A DNA stretch of 64,000 nucleotides from an uncultured Chloracidobacterium sp. (GCA_936914845.1 CAKZGE010000007.1:62001-126000); one strand, 5' to 3'; numbered from the stretch's first letter, positions 1-9,120 are shown. Numbers and translations: made by a program. Notes: generated by a model from the letters alone, not told the origin.

Positions 1-1649
1 TCGGTCTATACAAAATGGGCGTTCGGCCGGGAGACCGCATTGGGATAATTTCTGAAAATCGTCCCGAATGGTCATTGACGGATCTGGCGATCTTATCCCT
101 TAGGGCGGTGAACGTCCCGATCTATACCACCCAGGCCGTAGAGCAGATCCGATATATTCTGGAGGATTCCGGGGCAAAAATGCTTTTTGTTTCGGGTCAG
201 AAACTTTACAAACATGCGGAGAATGCGATCCGCAGTGTGGAACGCCTGGAAAAGATCATCTTCTTTGAGCGCGATGTGCAGGTCGAAGAAGGCCGCTCGA
301 TGATATTTGACGAGATTGAGGATATAGGTGAGAGATCCGGAGATGAAGTTGATTTCGATAAATTGCTCGAAGAGATCAAGACAACCGATCTGGCAACGAT
401 AATCTATACCTCCGGCACTACGGGAGAGCCCAAAGGCGTCATGCTTTCCCACGAAAACTTTGTAGCCAATGTTCGCTCTATCTCTCACGGACTGCCGATC
501 AGGAAAGACGACCGGTCACTAGCAGTTCTGCCGCTTTCGCATATATTTGAACGATGTGTGTTTTATGTCCTTTGTGCTAACGGGGTTTCGATCCACTATT
601 GTCCGGTTTTCGACCAATTACCTTCTCATCTTTTAGAAGTTCGCCCGACGATAATGACAGCGGTTCCCAGACTTTTCGAACAGGTCTATCATAAGATCGT
701 CAAAAAAGGGAAAGCCGCTGGCGGTTGGAAAACATCCCTATTTGATTGGGCACTGGAAGTGGGGCAAGAATATTGGCGTGCGAAGGACATGCATTCCGGT
801 GTTTCTCCGGTTTTAGCGGCAAAGCATGCCCTAGCCAGTCGGCTTGTTTTTTCAAAATGGCGTGAGGGAATTGGCGGCGAATTACGTTTCTTTGTTTCCG
901 GCGGAGCACCGCTGTCGAAGAAACTTTCATATGCATTTTGGGCAGCCGGGATCCCGATCTTGCAGGGCTACGGCATGACCGAAGCCTGCATAACGTCTGC
1001 AAACAGACCCGATGATAACAAGGTAGGATCGATCGGCACTCCTTTTAACGGCATCGAAATGAAGATAGCCGAACCTTCCGGCGAGATACTCATCCGAGGA
1101 AAGAATGTGATGTCCGGTTACTACAATAAGCCGGAGGAAACCGCGAAGGTAATTGATCCTGACGGATTCTATCATACGGGTGATATCGGCTATCAAGACG
1201 CAGATGGACATTTTTATGTAACCGACAGGATAAAGGACCTCTTTAAGCTTTCCAATGGGAAATATGTTGCACCTCTTCAGGTGGAAAGTCTTCTGAAACA
1301 AAGCCCGCTGATCTCACAGCCGGTGGTCGTCGGTTCTGGCCGTAAACAGACGGGGGCTTTGATAGTTCCAAATTGGGAGGCTCTGAAAGAGGCTTTGTTG
1401 GCCGAAAATATCGATAGCGCGGGTACTCGCGAAGAATTGTGCGCCGATCCGCGTGTGATCAAGTTGCTTCAACGCGATGCAGTGGCTTTGACGAGGGAAA
1501 TGAACGATTATGAGCGAGTTAAGCGGGTTTACCTGCTTCCGCGGGAATTTTCCATCGATAAGGGTGAGATGACCCCGACCCTAAAGATCAAACGCAGCGT
1601 AATAGATGAAAAATACGGCGATGCGATCGACGAGATCTGTGGTGCGTAG
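1..1649 (+). CDS. Long-chain acyl-CoA synthetase (AMP-forming), 5' truncated by window
   Basis: Activates fatty acids to acyl-CoA through an acyl-adenylate, at the cytoplasmic face of the membrane. The AMP-binding signature YTSGTTGEPKGVMLSH is visible near residue 131, followed by GYGMTEA and the adenylation motif HTGDIGYQDADGHFYVTDR. The lid segment with FKLSNGKYVAP is typical of FadD15-like long-chain ligases. The reading frame is open to the left edge (GLYK before the first Met) and the family normally has about 50 more N-terminal residues, so the real start lies upstream of the window and the Met at 15 is internal. The C-terminus is complete. Family assignment is firm; the substrate chain length is inferred. 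Confidence 0.93.
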   Translation, partial: GLYKMGVRPGDRIGIISENRPEWSLTDLAILSLRAVNVPIYTTQAVEQIRYILEDSGAKMLFVSGQKLYKHAENAIRSVERLEKIIFFERDVQVEEGRSMIFDEIEDIGERSGDEVDFDKLLEEIKTTDLATIIYTSGTTGEPKGVMLSHENFVANVRSISHGLPIRKDDRSLAVLPLSHIFERCVFYVLCANGVSIHYCPVFDQLPSHLLEVRPTIMTAVPRLFEQVYHKIVKKGKAAGGWKTSLFDWALEVGQEYWRAKDMHSGVSPVLAAKHALASRLVFSKWREGIGGELRFFVSGGAPLSKKLSYAFWAAGIPILQGYGMTEACITSANRPDDNKVGSIGTPFNGIEMKIAEPSGEILIRGKNVMSGYYNKPEETAKVIDPDGFYHTGDIGYQDADGHFYVTDRIKDLFKLSNGKYVAPLQVESLLKQSPLISQPVVVGSGRKQTGALIVPNWEALKEALLAENIDSAGTREELCADPRVIKLLQRDAVALTREMNDYERVKRVYLLPREFSIDKGEMTPTLKIKRSVIDEKYGDAIDEICGA

Positions 1650-1732
1650 GCCGCTAGCTTGAATCTTTGCAACTAATGGGAGCCTTTGGTGTGTCATTCT
1701 TTGAAAAAACTTTTTAAAGAGGGCAAATCAAT

Positions 1733-2347
1733 ATGCAAAACTATCGATGCATTTTCCGGCCGGTCTTTGTACTGGCATTCTGTCTATTTCTAAGCCTTGC
1801 TGTTACCGCTCAACAGGTAGAACCAAATCCCTTTGATCAGAGCGAGAGCTATGATGTGCTTTTGCAGGTTATTGCTCCGGCCGTAGCCGGAAATGAACAA
1901 AAGGACCTGCCGAAAGAGCTCGCCGATCTTTCGCGACGGGTCAAAGCTGACTTCGGCATTTCCCGATTACGACCTGTCTATACCTTGTTTGCTCGTGTTT
2001 CCGATAAAGGCAGTATCAACAACAAGGGGATCTCATTTAATGAAACCGCTGCTTTCCCCGACTTTCTGGAATGGCAGTTAATGTCTGTGCGGTCTGAAAA
2101 GAGTTCTAGCGGAAAGAGGATATTGCGCACGAAGGGATTTCGTTTCGGGGCCAAATTGCCTTTGAACCTTTCCCGATCAAAGGACGTCGGGAGCATTGCT
2201 CCGGCCCAGTATGAACAGATCGGGTTGACTCTCGGCGAGTTGAACTTGCAGGAGGGCGTTCCGGTCTTGGTCGGCATGCTGAACGGCCCCGAGGGCAACG
2301 ATCAGTTATTCTTAGTTCTTTCCATCAAAATTGCTGAAAATCGATGA
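1733..2347 (+). CDS. Secreted protein of unknown function
   Basis: A 204-residue protein with a clear Sec signal peptide: a hydrophobic stretch from about residue 8 to 24, then an Ala-Gln-Gln cleavage region. A purine-rich ribosome site (AGAGGG) lies about 11 bases before the ATG. I do not recognise the mature domain. It is soluble-looking with no further membrane segment, and has a repeated Leu-Asn-Leu pattern near the C-terminus. It stands alone, 84 bases after the acyl-CoA synthetase, and is followed by a strong hairpin, so it may be the last gene of that transcript. Confidence 0.7.
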   Translation: MQNYRCIFRPVFVLAFCLFLSLAVTAQQVEPNPFDQSESYDVLLQVIAPAVAGNEQKDLPKELADLSRRVKADFGISRLRPVYTLFARVSDKGSINNKGISFNETAAFPDFLEWQLMSVRSEKSSSGKRILRTKGFRFGAKLPLNLSRSKDVGSIAPAQYEQIGLTLGELNLQEGVPVLVGMLNGPEGNDQLFLVLSIKIAENR

Positions 2348-2353
2348 AATAGA

Positions 2354-2384
2354 AGTGCCCGCTCTTTTCGATAAAGCGGGCACT
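2354..2384. terminator. Hairpin between convergent genes
   Basis: A perfect 10-bp inverted repeat (AGTGCCCGCT / AGCGGGCACT) with an 11-base loop lies 6 bases after the stop of the secreted protein and just before the end of the minus-strand zinc-finger gene. The tail is only moderately T-rich on either strand, so it may serve both directions. Confidence 0.6.
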
Positions 2385-2408
2385 ATATTCTTGATCTACA
2401 TAGATCGG

Positions 2409-2702
2409 CTATCGGAACTCCCGGTCCATCAGGCGGTCGAAAAAATCATCATCGCTTCTTTTGGTCAAGATCGCCTCGGCTAGTTCGAACAGCGGCTGAG
2501 GCATTTCTGCCGTTTCTATCGGTTCCGGCATATCATCCGCCTGCGGGTAATGGGCATAGAATGCCACCTCGGCCGAACAGAACTCACACACCGCTAAGTG
2601 CTTCCGTATCTCAACGCCCTCACCCACAGCCATGTCGCCGCTCTGAAATTCCAAAAGCAATTCAGAAGTCGGGCAATCCTCGTTTTTACAAAAGCTTCCC
2701 AT
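2409..2702 (-). CDS. Small putative zinc-finger protein (anti-sigma-like HC2 type)
   Basis: A 97-residue protein whose N-terminal half carries a Cys pair near residues 5-10 and the HxxxCxxC pattern HLAVCEFC near residues 34-41. That pattern resembles the zinc-binding core of zf-HC2 anti-sigma factors. No transmembrane segment follows, so it would be a soluble regulator if it is of this type. The C-terminal half is acidic and Pro-rich. It is transcribed divergently from the sigma-like gene at 3100, which fits a regulator/anti-regulator pair, but that link is inferred from position only. Confidence 0.6.
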   Translation of the reverse strand: MGSFCKNEDCPTSELLLEFQSGDMAVGEGVEIRKHLAVCEFCSAEVAFYAHYPQADDMPEPIETAEMPQPLFELAEAILTKRSDDDFFDRLMDREFR

Positions 2703-3099
2703 TTGTTCTCGTATCTACATAACCATCCTTTTCATTTATATTAAAACTCTAATACCAAACCGCTTCCACAGAAAAATCGATCTCAGCTGATCAAAATTCG
2801 GTCAGAATGACCGAATTTGCTCTATAATATTCTTTAACAATGTAAAAACTTGTTGCTCTATCAGTTCCTCAATGATATATTCATAACTGTGTTGATGGAT
2901 AACATGCTCCATCGATACCACCCGAATGCCGCACGGCAAACATCAGGAAATTTCGAATACCAGCCGGATCGGGAAGTTGCGTGCTTCCGGCAGATAAAAA
3001 TATCGGTCCACCCTACGATCGGGAATAAAGACGGTCTTCTCGGCAATTCTCACTCCATTCGGAAAGCCTCGACCGTACGAGCAGGTTTGTATATTAGCT
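2703..3099. other. Non-coding divergent intergenic region
   Basis: No convincing gene is seen in these 397 bases; short open frames here lack ribosome sites and family features. The stretch holds a perfect palindrome at 2794-2818 and a TATAAT box at 2823, reported separately. Downstream of these, about 270 bases remain before the sigma-like gene. Confidence 0.6.
2794..2828 (+). promoter_or_regulatory. 11-bp palindrome abutting a TATAAT box
   Basis: AAATTCGGTCA and its exact reverse complement are separated by three bases (2794-2818). A consensus TATAAT follows at 2823-2828. The palindrome covers where a -35 box would be expected, so it could be an operator for a repressor or activator of the transcript running toward the sigma-like gene at 3100. 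A hairpin role in RNA is the alternative. Confidence 0.45.
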
Positions 3100-4254
3100 A
3101 TGAATTCGACCAATGAGCCAGAGAAAGTAAAAGCAGGTCCGGTCAGACACCATAAGGTCGGCAATTGGAAAGAGTTTTTTCTTTCCTCCGATGTGAATCA
3201 GATCTGGATCGAGCTTCACCGCATTGTTTCCTCGCACCCCCTTGTGAGAGCTTCGAAACGGGCGGGCTTTTTGGTGGAAGAGGGTAAATACAATGCCTAC
3301 ACTGATCTAACTCAGGAACTTTTTGTTGCGCTGCTTAGCAAAGAGAGATTTCAGCATTACGTTGACACCGGTATGACGGATGTTGAGGTAGAGGCAGAGA
3401 TCAGCCAAATAGAACTTACGAATATGCTAACCGCCGAGCTTCGTAAGCGGTATCCCGAATCCTATCGTCTGGCACGGCGCATCTCGACCCTAATTCAGGG
3501 AAGTGAACGTTTCCGCCGATTTGATAATGTTCACCATCCGGAAGCCCACCGGCGATTGGCGGATCGGCTTTATGGGCTTGCGGATTGGAAGCTGGAAAAA
3601 ACACGCCGCGATGTACAGGAAATGCAGGAACGGGTAAAGGTGGTGTCGTTTCATAGCAGAGATACGCGGATGGTCGGCTGCACCGGAGATGCACAGATAG
3701 TCATTAGCAATCCCGAGCTGGAGAAATTGATCGTCCGGGTATTCAAGGCGATAGATTCGCCGGTAGATGTCCGCTCGCTTCGTTCATTCGTGATGTCGAG
3801 ACTGCCGATCATGGACATCCATTTAGTACCGATGGGCGGTTCGGGTGATAGTGATGATGACGATCGGCCAAGTTACGAGATAGCGGATAACCGAGAGACA
3901 CCTGAACAAAATTTCCTAAGGGCAGAAGCAGAGAGCGAGGCCGGCGGATTTGTAGATGGATTTTTAGACGCGTTGAGCAGATCGGTAAGAGGCAAAACAA
4001 AGCAGTATGATAGGATGATCGCCGTTCTGTGGCATTGTTACCTGGCTTCGGAAGGCGGCACCCAGTTGGAAGTAGCGGAGATGTTGGGGGTTTCAGACTC
4101 GCTGGTTTCCGATTATCGCAAAAGGATCGAGAAAAACCTTCAGCAATTGTCATTTGACGGTGTCAACGAAGCACGCCAGTTTGAAAAGGCTTTAAAACAA
4201 AAGGTGAAACAGATCATGGCACAACCGGCAGAAGCGACCGTAGGAGCGCTTTAA
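3100..4254 (+). CDS. Sigma-70-like transcription regulator with C-terminal HTH
   Basis: A 384-residue cytoplasmic protein. The segment around residues 70-85 (YTDLTQELFVALL) resembles sigma region 2 core helices. The C-terminal part around residues 325-355 (TQLEVAEMLGVSDSLVSDY) is a good sigma region-4/LuxR-type helix-turn-helix. Between them is a long, acidic and poorly conserved linker (GDSDDDD near residue 250). The length is about twice that of an ECF sigma factor, so it may be an atypical sigma or sigma-derived regulator. No strong ribosome site precedes the ATG; the start is the first in-frame ATG. The divergent small zinc-finger gene is a possible partner. It ends 9 bases from the convergent kinase gene. 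Confidence 0.6.
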   Translation: MNSTNEPEKVKAGPVRHHKVGNWKEFFLSSDVNQIWIELHRIVSSHPLVRASKRAGFLVEEGKYNAYTDLTQELFVALLSKERFQHYVDTGMTDVEVEAEISQIELTNMLTAELRKRYPESYRLARRISTLIQGSERFRRFDNVHHPEAHRRLADRLYGLADWKLEKTRRDVQEMQERVKVVSFHSRDTRMVGCTGDAQIVISNPELEKLIVRVFKAIDSPVDVRSLRSFVMSRLPIMDIHLVPMGGSGDSDDDDRPSYEIADNRETPEQNFLRAEAESEAGGFVDGFLDALSRSVRGKTKQYDRMIAVLWHCYLASEGGTQLEVAEMLGVSDSLVSDYRKRIEKNLQQLSFDGVNEARQFEKALKQKVKQIMAQPAEATVGAL

Positions 4255-4263
4255 CCGATAGTT

Positions 4264-6693
4264 CTATTCAGACGTCCCGATCTTACTGAGAAGTTCTGCA
4301 AAGCGCGGATCGTCACGCAAATGGTCAAGATTTCGGTCGTGCTCGAAATGCGGACGGTTCTCATTTCCTAGTTTTACCGCTCGATTCAACCACTTGAACG
4401 CGGAATCTTTATCGCCCAGCATGGCATGCGTCTGCCCAACCCAATATGCCATATCGTGATCCGCCCGAGCCAAAGCGAGCGTTTCGGGCGTCAATTGGGC
4501 GATGGCCTCCGCGGAGTTGCCGGACGCGGCTAGGTAGGTTGCGTACAATGGCTTAATGCCGTCCATTTCCGGGTTTTCAGACAGCACCTCTTTCATTAGA
4601 TCGATTGCCATTTGCGTATCGCCGCGGTAGTAATAGACTCCGGACCGAAATATCTTCAGCATGGGATGCTCAGGCTCCGCCTTTTCGCCTCGTTCGATCT
4701 CGCGCATTGCCTGATCGTAATCCTGTTTATATATGAAAATACGGGCACGATTGTAGGCGGAAACTGCCCTGGCGGCGGGATCGAGACGCGAAAGTTTTTC
4801 AAAAGCCTTTAAAGATTCTTCATATTCTCCGTCCAATCTGTGGATGACACCCTTGACGAAGTAAAGCGGAGCTTCATTCGGGAACTGCTTTTGCAGTATT
4901 TCGATCTCCGTTCTGGCTTTCTTCTTTTCGCCGCGGGCCATATAGATCATTGCCATGAGCACACGGGCTTCAACCACATTCGGATCATAGAAGAATGCCT
5001 TAGTAAATGCAGTTTCGGCATGGGTGTAATCTTCGGCTTCGCCCAAGCCCTTGAAAAAGCGGTTAGCATAACACGCGCCCAATCCGCTGTAGGCAAGAGC
5101 AAAGTGGGAATCAAGATCGATCGCCTTTTTGAAGTTATGGATAGCAGCATTGCAATCTTCAACGGATAGCGTGCGGAAGATAAAACGGCCGAAATTGTCT
5201 CGTCCACGCAAATATTCTTCCCAAGCTGCCGGATTGTCGGTTGCCCGCCGTCCCAACTTTTCTTGTTCGCTATCGGAAAGTTCGAGACGCAAACCTTCGA
5301 GGATGCGTTGAGCTATGCTGTCCTGGATCGCCAAAATATCCGATCCCTCAGCATCTATTCGGTCGCTCCACAGGATCTCGCCGGAAACAACATTCAGCAG
5401 CTGAGCGGTTACCCGAAGCCGATCGCCGCTTCGGATAAATCCGGCGGAAAGAACAGCATGTACTCTAAGTTCGCGTCCGGCTTCTCGCGGGTCGATGTCG
5501 TTCCCCTGGTACTTAGCGATGATCGAGCTGGGGCGAACAATGATCGAGCGTATCTGGGCGAGTTCCGTTATCACGGCATCCGCCAAAGCGAATTCGTAAA
5601 AATTTGCGGAAGTGTCCTGAGCAAGATTATTAAATGGGAGAATGGCCACGCTCTTTTTTTCCTGGCCGGTTGCGGTTAGATTCACGTCCGGCATCAAGGA
5701 CGGTGCGTTGGAGACGGAAGGAGTGCGAAAACTGCTCGTTTCGGGTACCGATTTGCCTGTGAACCAATTCAGGGCCTTCTTGAAAACACCGGTCTCGACG
5801 TGAGCCGGGGTGTATGTATCCGTCGGCATCAAAGCCAACCCGGCAACTTCCTGCAATACAGAGCGCAGATCGTCACGCATTTGTGAGATCTTTTGATACC
5901 GATCTTTAGGGTCTTTCGCCAAGGCCCTATCGACGATCTGCTGTAACCGCGGCGGCAAAGGCTGTTGGCGAAGTTCTTCGAGCGGTTTCGGTGTTCCATG
6001 GAGAACCTGGTGTCGGACATCGATCACAGTTTTCCCTTGAAACGCCCAAATGCCGGTCAGCATTTCGTACAACAGTACACCGGTTGAAAAAATATCGGAT
6101 CGTACGTCTGCCCGTTCGCCGCGGGCCTGCTCGGGGGCGGCATAGGTGGCTGTGCCGTAGGGTATCCCAAGTTCGGTGATGTCGCTTTTATTTGCTCCTG
6201 CGTTCGAATCGGCCTGCTCGTCCTCGATCAGTTTCGCAAGACCGAAATCAAGTATCTTTGCTTGGCCGGAAGGCGTGACCATCACATTGCCCGCTTTGAT
6301 GTCGCGATGAATGATGTTTTTTGAATGAGCATAGGCAAGAGCATCCGTCACTTGGATCGCAATTGAGAGAGCACTTTTAAGCTCCAACGGGCGGCCGCCC
6401 ACCAATTGTCGAACGTTCTTGCCCTCAATATACTGCATAGCAATATAGAACAGGCCGTCCGAAGAGTTAAAGTCGTAGATGGTACAGATATTTGGATGGT
6501 CAAGTTGCGAACACAACTGAGCTTCGCGTTCGAACCGCTTGAAGTTTGCGGTCTTGGCGGTCAATTCAGGAGGCAGGATCTTAATGACGACAGTCCGGTT
6601 CAGCTTTGTGTCGAGAGCTTTATAAACCGTTCCCTGGCCGCCCGAGCCGATCTTTTCCTGTATCTTATATTGATTGATCTGCGAACCGATCAT
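4264..6693 (-). CDS. Ser/Thr protein kinase with TolB-like domain and TPR repeats
   Basis: An 809-residue kinase of the PknB/Hanks type. Visible motifs are the Gly loop GSGGQGTV (16-23), catalytic Lys38, HRDIKAGN (129-136) and DFG (149-151), so it should be active. After a Pro/Ser linker, a segment starting near residue 345 (SVAILPFNNL) matches the TolB-like/FlgO-type domain often found in adenylate cyclase and kinase fusions. Several tetratricopeptide repeats fill residues about 510-800. No transmembrane helix is evident between kinase and sensor, so the protein is likely cytoplasmic. It is convergent with the sigma-like regulator; the substrates cannot be read from sequence. Confidence 0.9.
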   Translation of the reverse strand: MIGSQINQYKIQEKIGSGGQGTVYKALDTKLNRTVVIKILPPELTAKTANFKRFEREAQLCSQLDHPNICTIYDFNSSDGLFYIAMQYIEGKNVRQLVGGRPLELKSALSIAIQVTDALAYAHSKNIIHRDIKAGNVMVTPSGQAKILDFGLAKLIEDEQADSNAGANKSDITELGIPYGTATYAAPEQARGERADVRSDIFSTGVLLYEMLTGIWAFQGKTVIDVRHQVLHGTPKPLEELRQQPLPPRLQQIVDRALAKDPKDRYQKISQMRDDLRSVLQEVAGLALMPTDTYTPAHVETGVFKKALNWFTGKSVPETSSFRTPSVSNAPSLMPDVNLTATGQEKKSVAILPFNNLAQDTSANFYEFALADAVITELAQIRSIIVRPSSIIAKYQGNDIDPREAGRELRVHAVLSAGFIRSGDRLRVTAQLLNVVSGEILWSDRIDAEGSDILAIQDSIAQRILEGLRLELSDSEQEKLGRRATDNPAAWEEYLRGRDNFGRFIFRTLSVEDCNAAIHNFKKAIDLDSHFALAYSGLGACYANRFFKGLGEAEDYTHAETAFTKAFFYDPNVVEARVLMAMIYMARGEKKKARTEIEILQKQFPNEAPLYFVKGVIHRLDGEYEESLKAFEKLSRLDPAARAVSAYNRARIFIYKQDYDQAMREIERGEKAEPEHPMLKIFRSGVYYYRGDTQMAIDLMKEVLSENPEMDGIKPLYATYLAASGNSAEAIAQLTPETLALARADHDMAYWVGQTHAMLGDKDSAFKWLNRAVKLGNENRPHFEHDRNLDHLRDDPRFAELLSKIGTSE

Positions 6694-6894
6694 AACGCCG
6701 ACGAACCCAAACTGCTCCGCAAAGTTTCTGACTGTTAATTAATACCGTGGCGAAACTCGATATTACAATCTAATCCTAAATTCTCGAAATTTACAATTTG
6801 AATTTTCGTTAAATTGAAAAAAAAGGATAAAAAGGCTCTGAACCTATCGGTCCAAAACCTTCGTAGCGACCAATTTTATCGCGTTGGGCGGCTC

Positions 6895-7239
6895 CTATGA
6901 GGGCATTGCCGAGCCATGTGCTTCAAAATAATTCCGTGCCAAAGCCCGAACTTTTTGCGACAGACGTTTCCAGCCGCTCAGAGAAGATCTCTCCGGGTTC
7001 GATTCCGCTTGATCACAAACGTTTTCTATATAGTCAACCGCAGCGACGTGGAAGCCGACGTCGCGGTGGAGAGCTTCGCTAACGTACCATTTGTGATCCG
7101 AGATCCCTTTCCACAGGTCCCGAGCTTCAAGTTCCGATATGTTCCGACCAGTGTAAACGCGAAGTACAGTGCGTTCTATGCTGGGAGCGATCCTAAGAGA
7201 TCTCTCAAAAGTTAGTTCATTTCTATAAGGTATCATCAT
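6895..7239 (-). CDS. Small conserved-looking protein, DUF4032-like motif
   Basis: A 114-residue soluble protein. The central run ISDHKWYVSEALHRDVG with a following AAVDY resembles the 'HRWYLSE..GRDVG' signature that I associate with DUF4032 proteins, though here it is a short stand-alone form. The family link is from memory of the motif and is tentative. It is divergent from the LysR gene, with about 165 bases between the two starts, so the LysR protein could regulate it. Confidence 0.55.
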   Translation of the reverse strand: MMIPYRNELTFERSLRIAPSIERTVLRVYTGRNISELEARDLWKGISDHKWYVSEALHRDVGFHVAAVDYIENVCDQAESNPERSSLSGWKRLSQKVRALARNYFEAHGSAMPS

Positions 7240-7405
7240 TAATCCTCCGTACCGTTTTGGTTCTCGATCCGGGCGGCCCTCGTTTTTTAACTCGCCGCAA
7301 ATATAAGTATAAGAAAAAATCAGGTATTATTGCCAAGTCTAAAATTTCATCATTGTGATAAACTTTGTTAATGATAAAACTCCCTACGTCATCGCGAATA
7401 AAACT

Positions 7406-8314
7406 ATGGAACTTTGGCAGTTAAGAACTTTTTCCGAGATCGCGGATACTCTCAATTTCACTAAGGCGTCTGAGAAACTGAATCTGACCCAATCGGCGGT
7501 AAGTCATCAGATGAAGTCTCTCGAGGATGAGCTCGGAGTTAAGCTGTTTCTGAGAGGCAAACGCGGCGTAAAACTGACCGATGCCGGTAGGGCTGCGGTG
7601 GAACTTGCTCGAAACATCCTGCAAGAGGCTGAATCGATGCGCGAAGAGGTGGCCGGCCGGGAAAGGGCTCTGGTCGGCCGAGTTCGCGTAGCTGCCGCTA
7701 CACAAGCTCTGGTGCATCTATTTGCACCGCTGTTCGAGGACTTTATGGATGCCCACGAAAACGTTGAACTGATATTTCGCACTACCGTTAGTACTGAACA
7801 GACGATAGAAGATATTTTAGAGGGCGTAGCGGACGTAGGATTTGCCTCGATGGCAATCTATTCGCCGATGCTTCACATAACCGAGTTATTTACCGATGAT
7901 CTGATCTTAGTGATGAGTCCGAAACATCGTCTGGCGGGAAAAGGCGAAGTTTCGATAGACGATTTCGAAAAGGAAAGATGGATCCTTTTTGAACGAGGGG
8001 CATCGATCCGGCGGGCAACTGACCAATTTTTCAAAAAAGTGCAGATCAAGCCCGAGAAGGCACTGGAATCAAATGACACCTATTTTGTGAAACTCATGGT
8101 TGAGCATGGCCTTGGAGTGTCGTTGATGCCTTCGTGGACGGTACGCCAGGAGATAGCCGCCGGCAAGTTAACGGGAGCTGGCATTGCCGGTCACCAGATT
8201 ACCCGTTCGGTTTCGATGTTGTCGCTTAAAGGGGTAAGATCCGCGTCGATCCGCGCATTCATCGATTATATGCTCACCGGCAGAGATCGATTGCAGGCCG
8301 CCGCCTCGAAATAA
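7406..8314 (+). CDS. LysR-family transcriptional regulator
   Basis: A DNA-binding regulator with a periplasmic-binding-protein-like effector domain. The N-terminus MELWQLRTFSEIADTLNFTKAS followed by LTQSAVSHQM is the classic LysR winged helix. The effector domain (residues about 90-295) shows the usual LysR segments. I chose the ATG at 7406 because it gives the family N-terminus; an upstream GTG at 7355 would add 17 residues that the family lacks. Five bases downstream lies a 2Fe-2S protein, probably cotranscribed, and the divergent gene at 6895-7239 is a natural candidate target. CysB/CbbR-like spacing is visible, but the effector is unknown. Confidence 0.92.
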   Translation: MELWQLRTFSEIADTLNFTKASEKLNLTQSAVSHQMKSLEDELGVKLFLRGKRGVKLTDAGRAAVELARNILQEAESMREEVAGRERALVGRVRVAAATQALVHLFAPLFEDFMDAHENVELIFRTTVSTEQTIEDILEGVADVGFASMAIYSPMLHITELFTDDLILVMSPKHRLAGKGEVSIDDFEKERWILFERGASIRRATDQFFKKVQIKPEKALESNDTYFVKLMVEHGLGVSLMPSWTVRQEIAAGKLTGAGIAGHQITRSVSMLSLKGVRSASIRAFIDYMLTGRDRLQAAASK

Positions 8315-8319
8315 ACCTA

Positions 8320-8619
8320 ATGAACAAAGATGACCTGCGAGATATTTTTGAGCCCTACGAACGCTTGGTAAGGATAAACATCTGCGGTTCGGAATATGAA
8401 GTACCGGAGAAAAATACGATTTTACGCGGTATGCAATACATTGCCGTAGAGGAAATATCCTACGGCGACTTTTGCTGGAACGGAGAATGCTTAAATTGTC
8501 AGGTCTGGGTCCGCAGCGGCGACAAAGAAAAAGCAGCGATCGCCTGCCGTACAGATGCAACTGACGGGATGGAGATCGTTCGGGTCAGTAAAGCTATCAG
8601 CGACGAGATCGAGTTTTAA
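8320..8619 (+). CDS. 2Fe-2S ferredoxin-like protein
   Basis: A 99-residue protein with a cysteine set CWNGECLNC (C-x4-C-x2-C) near residues 51-59 and a fourth Cys 16 residues later in IACRT. This is the binding pattern of plant-type or complex-I/formate-dehydrogenase-type [2Fe-2S] domains, with a shorter spacing before the last Cys than in plant ferredoxins. It is an electron carrier or Fe-S subunit by inference; the partner is not in view. It follows the LysR gene by five bases. Its stop codon overlaps the stop of the convergent rhodanese gene. Confidence 0.75.
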   Translation: MNKDDLRDIFEPYERLVRINICGSEYEVPEKNTILRGMQYIAVEEISYGDFCWNGECLNCQVWVRSGDKEKAAIACRTDATDGMEIVRVSKAISDEIEF

Positions 8620-8939
8620 TATTTAGGCACCTTCGGATCGACATCGTTCGACCAAGAAGTGATGCCGCCTTTCAGATTCTTTAGCTCGCCCGTGTAGCCT
8701 GCCTGCTTAAGGGCCTGAATGGCTTGAGCGCTACGCCCGCCCGCCTTGCATTGAATGATCGCCTCACGCTCCGGATCAAGTTCATCCATTCTTTTGACGA
8801 TCTCGCCCAAGGGGATAAGTGTCGCACCTTCTATGCGTGCAAATTCGTATTCGTCTGGTTGCCGCACATCGATCAACTGCAGACCCGGGTCTGCATCCAA
8901 CATTTCTTTTAATTTGGTCGCGGAGATCTCTTCAAACAT
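8616..8939 (-). CDS. Rhodanese-like domain protein
   Basis: A single-domain rhodanese of 107 residues. The active-site loop CKAGGRSAQAI (Cys near residue 65) and the N-terminal LIDVRQPDEYEFARI are characteristic. It probably carries persulfide sulfur or works in thiol chemistry in the cytoplasm, as no signal peptide is present. It is convergent with the 2Fe-2S gene, with the two stop codons overlapping by three bases. Family assignment is firm; the specific sulfur acceptor is unknown. Confidence 0.93.
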   Translation of the reverse strand: MFEEISATKLKEMLDADPGLQLIDVRQPDEYEFARIEGATLIPLGEIVKRMDELDPEREAIIQCKAGGRSAQAIQALKQAGYTGELKNLKGGITSWSNDVDPKVPKY

Positions 8940-9120
8940 TTTTCACCTCAGGATTATAAAAAGTTTCAGGTTATTCCAATAATTGTATCGTAAAACCTTA
9001 TTAAAGAAAATGCGTATACCTTCATTTAAGGACTTTCACCGCTTTACAAATCTTTACACATCGGAGATTAAATCCGGAACAGTAAAGTATTGTAGAATTA
9101 GCATCTTAAGAGACTTAGAT

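Noticed and set aside
2850..3116. 88-codon plus-strand frame in the divergent region upstream of the sigma-like gene
   Set aside because: No ribosome site, unlikely composition, and it overlaps the start of the sigma-like gene in another frame.
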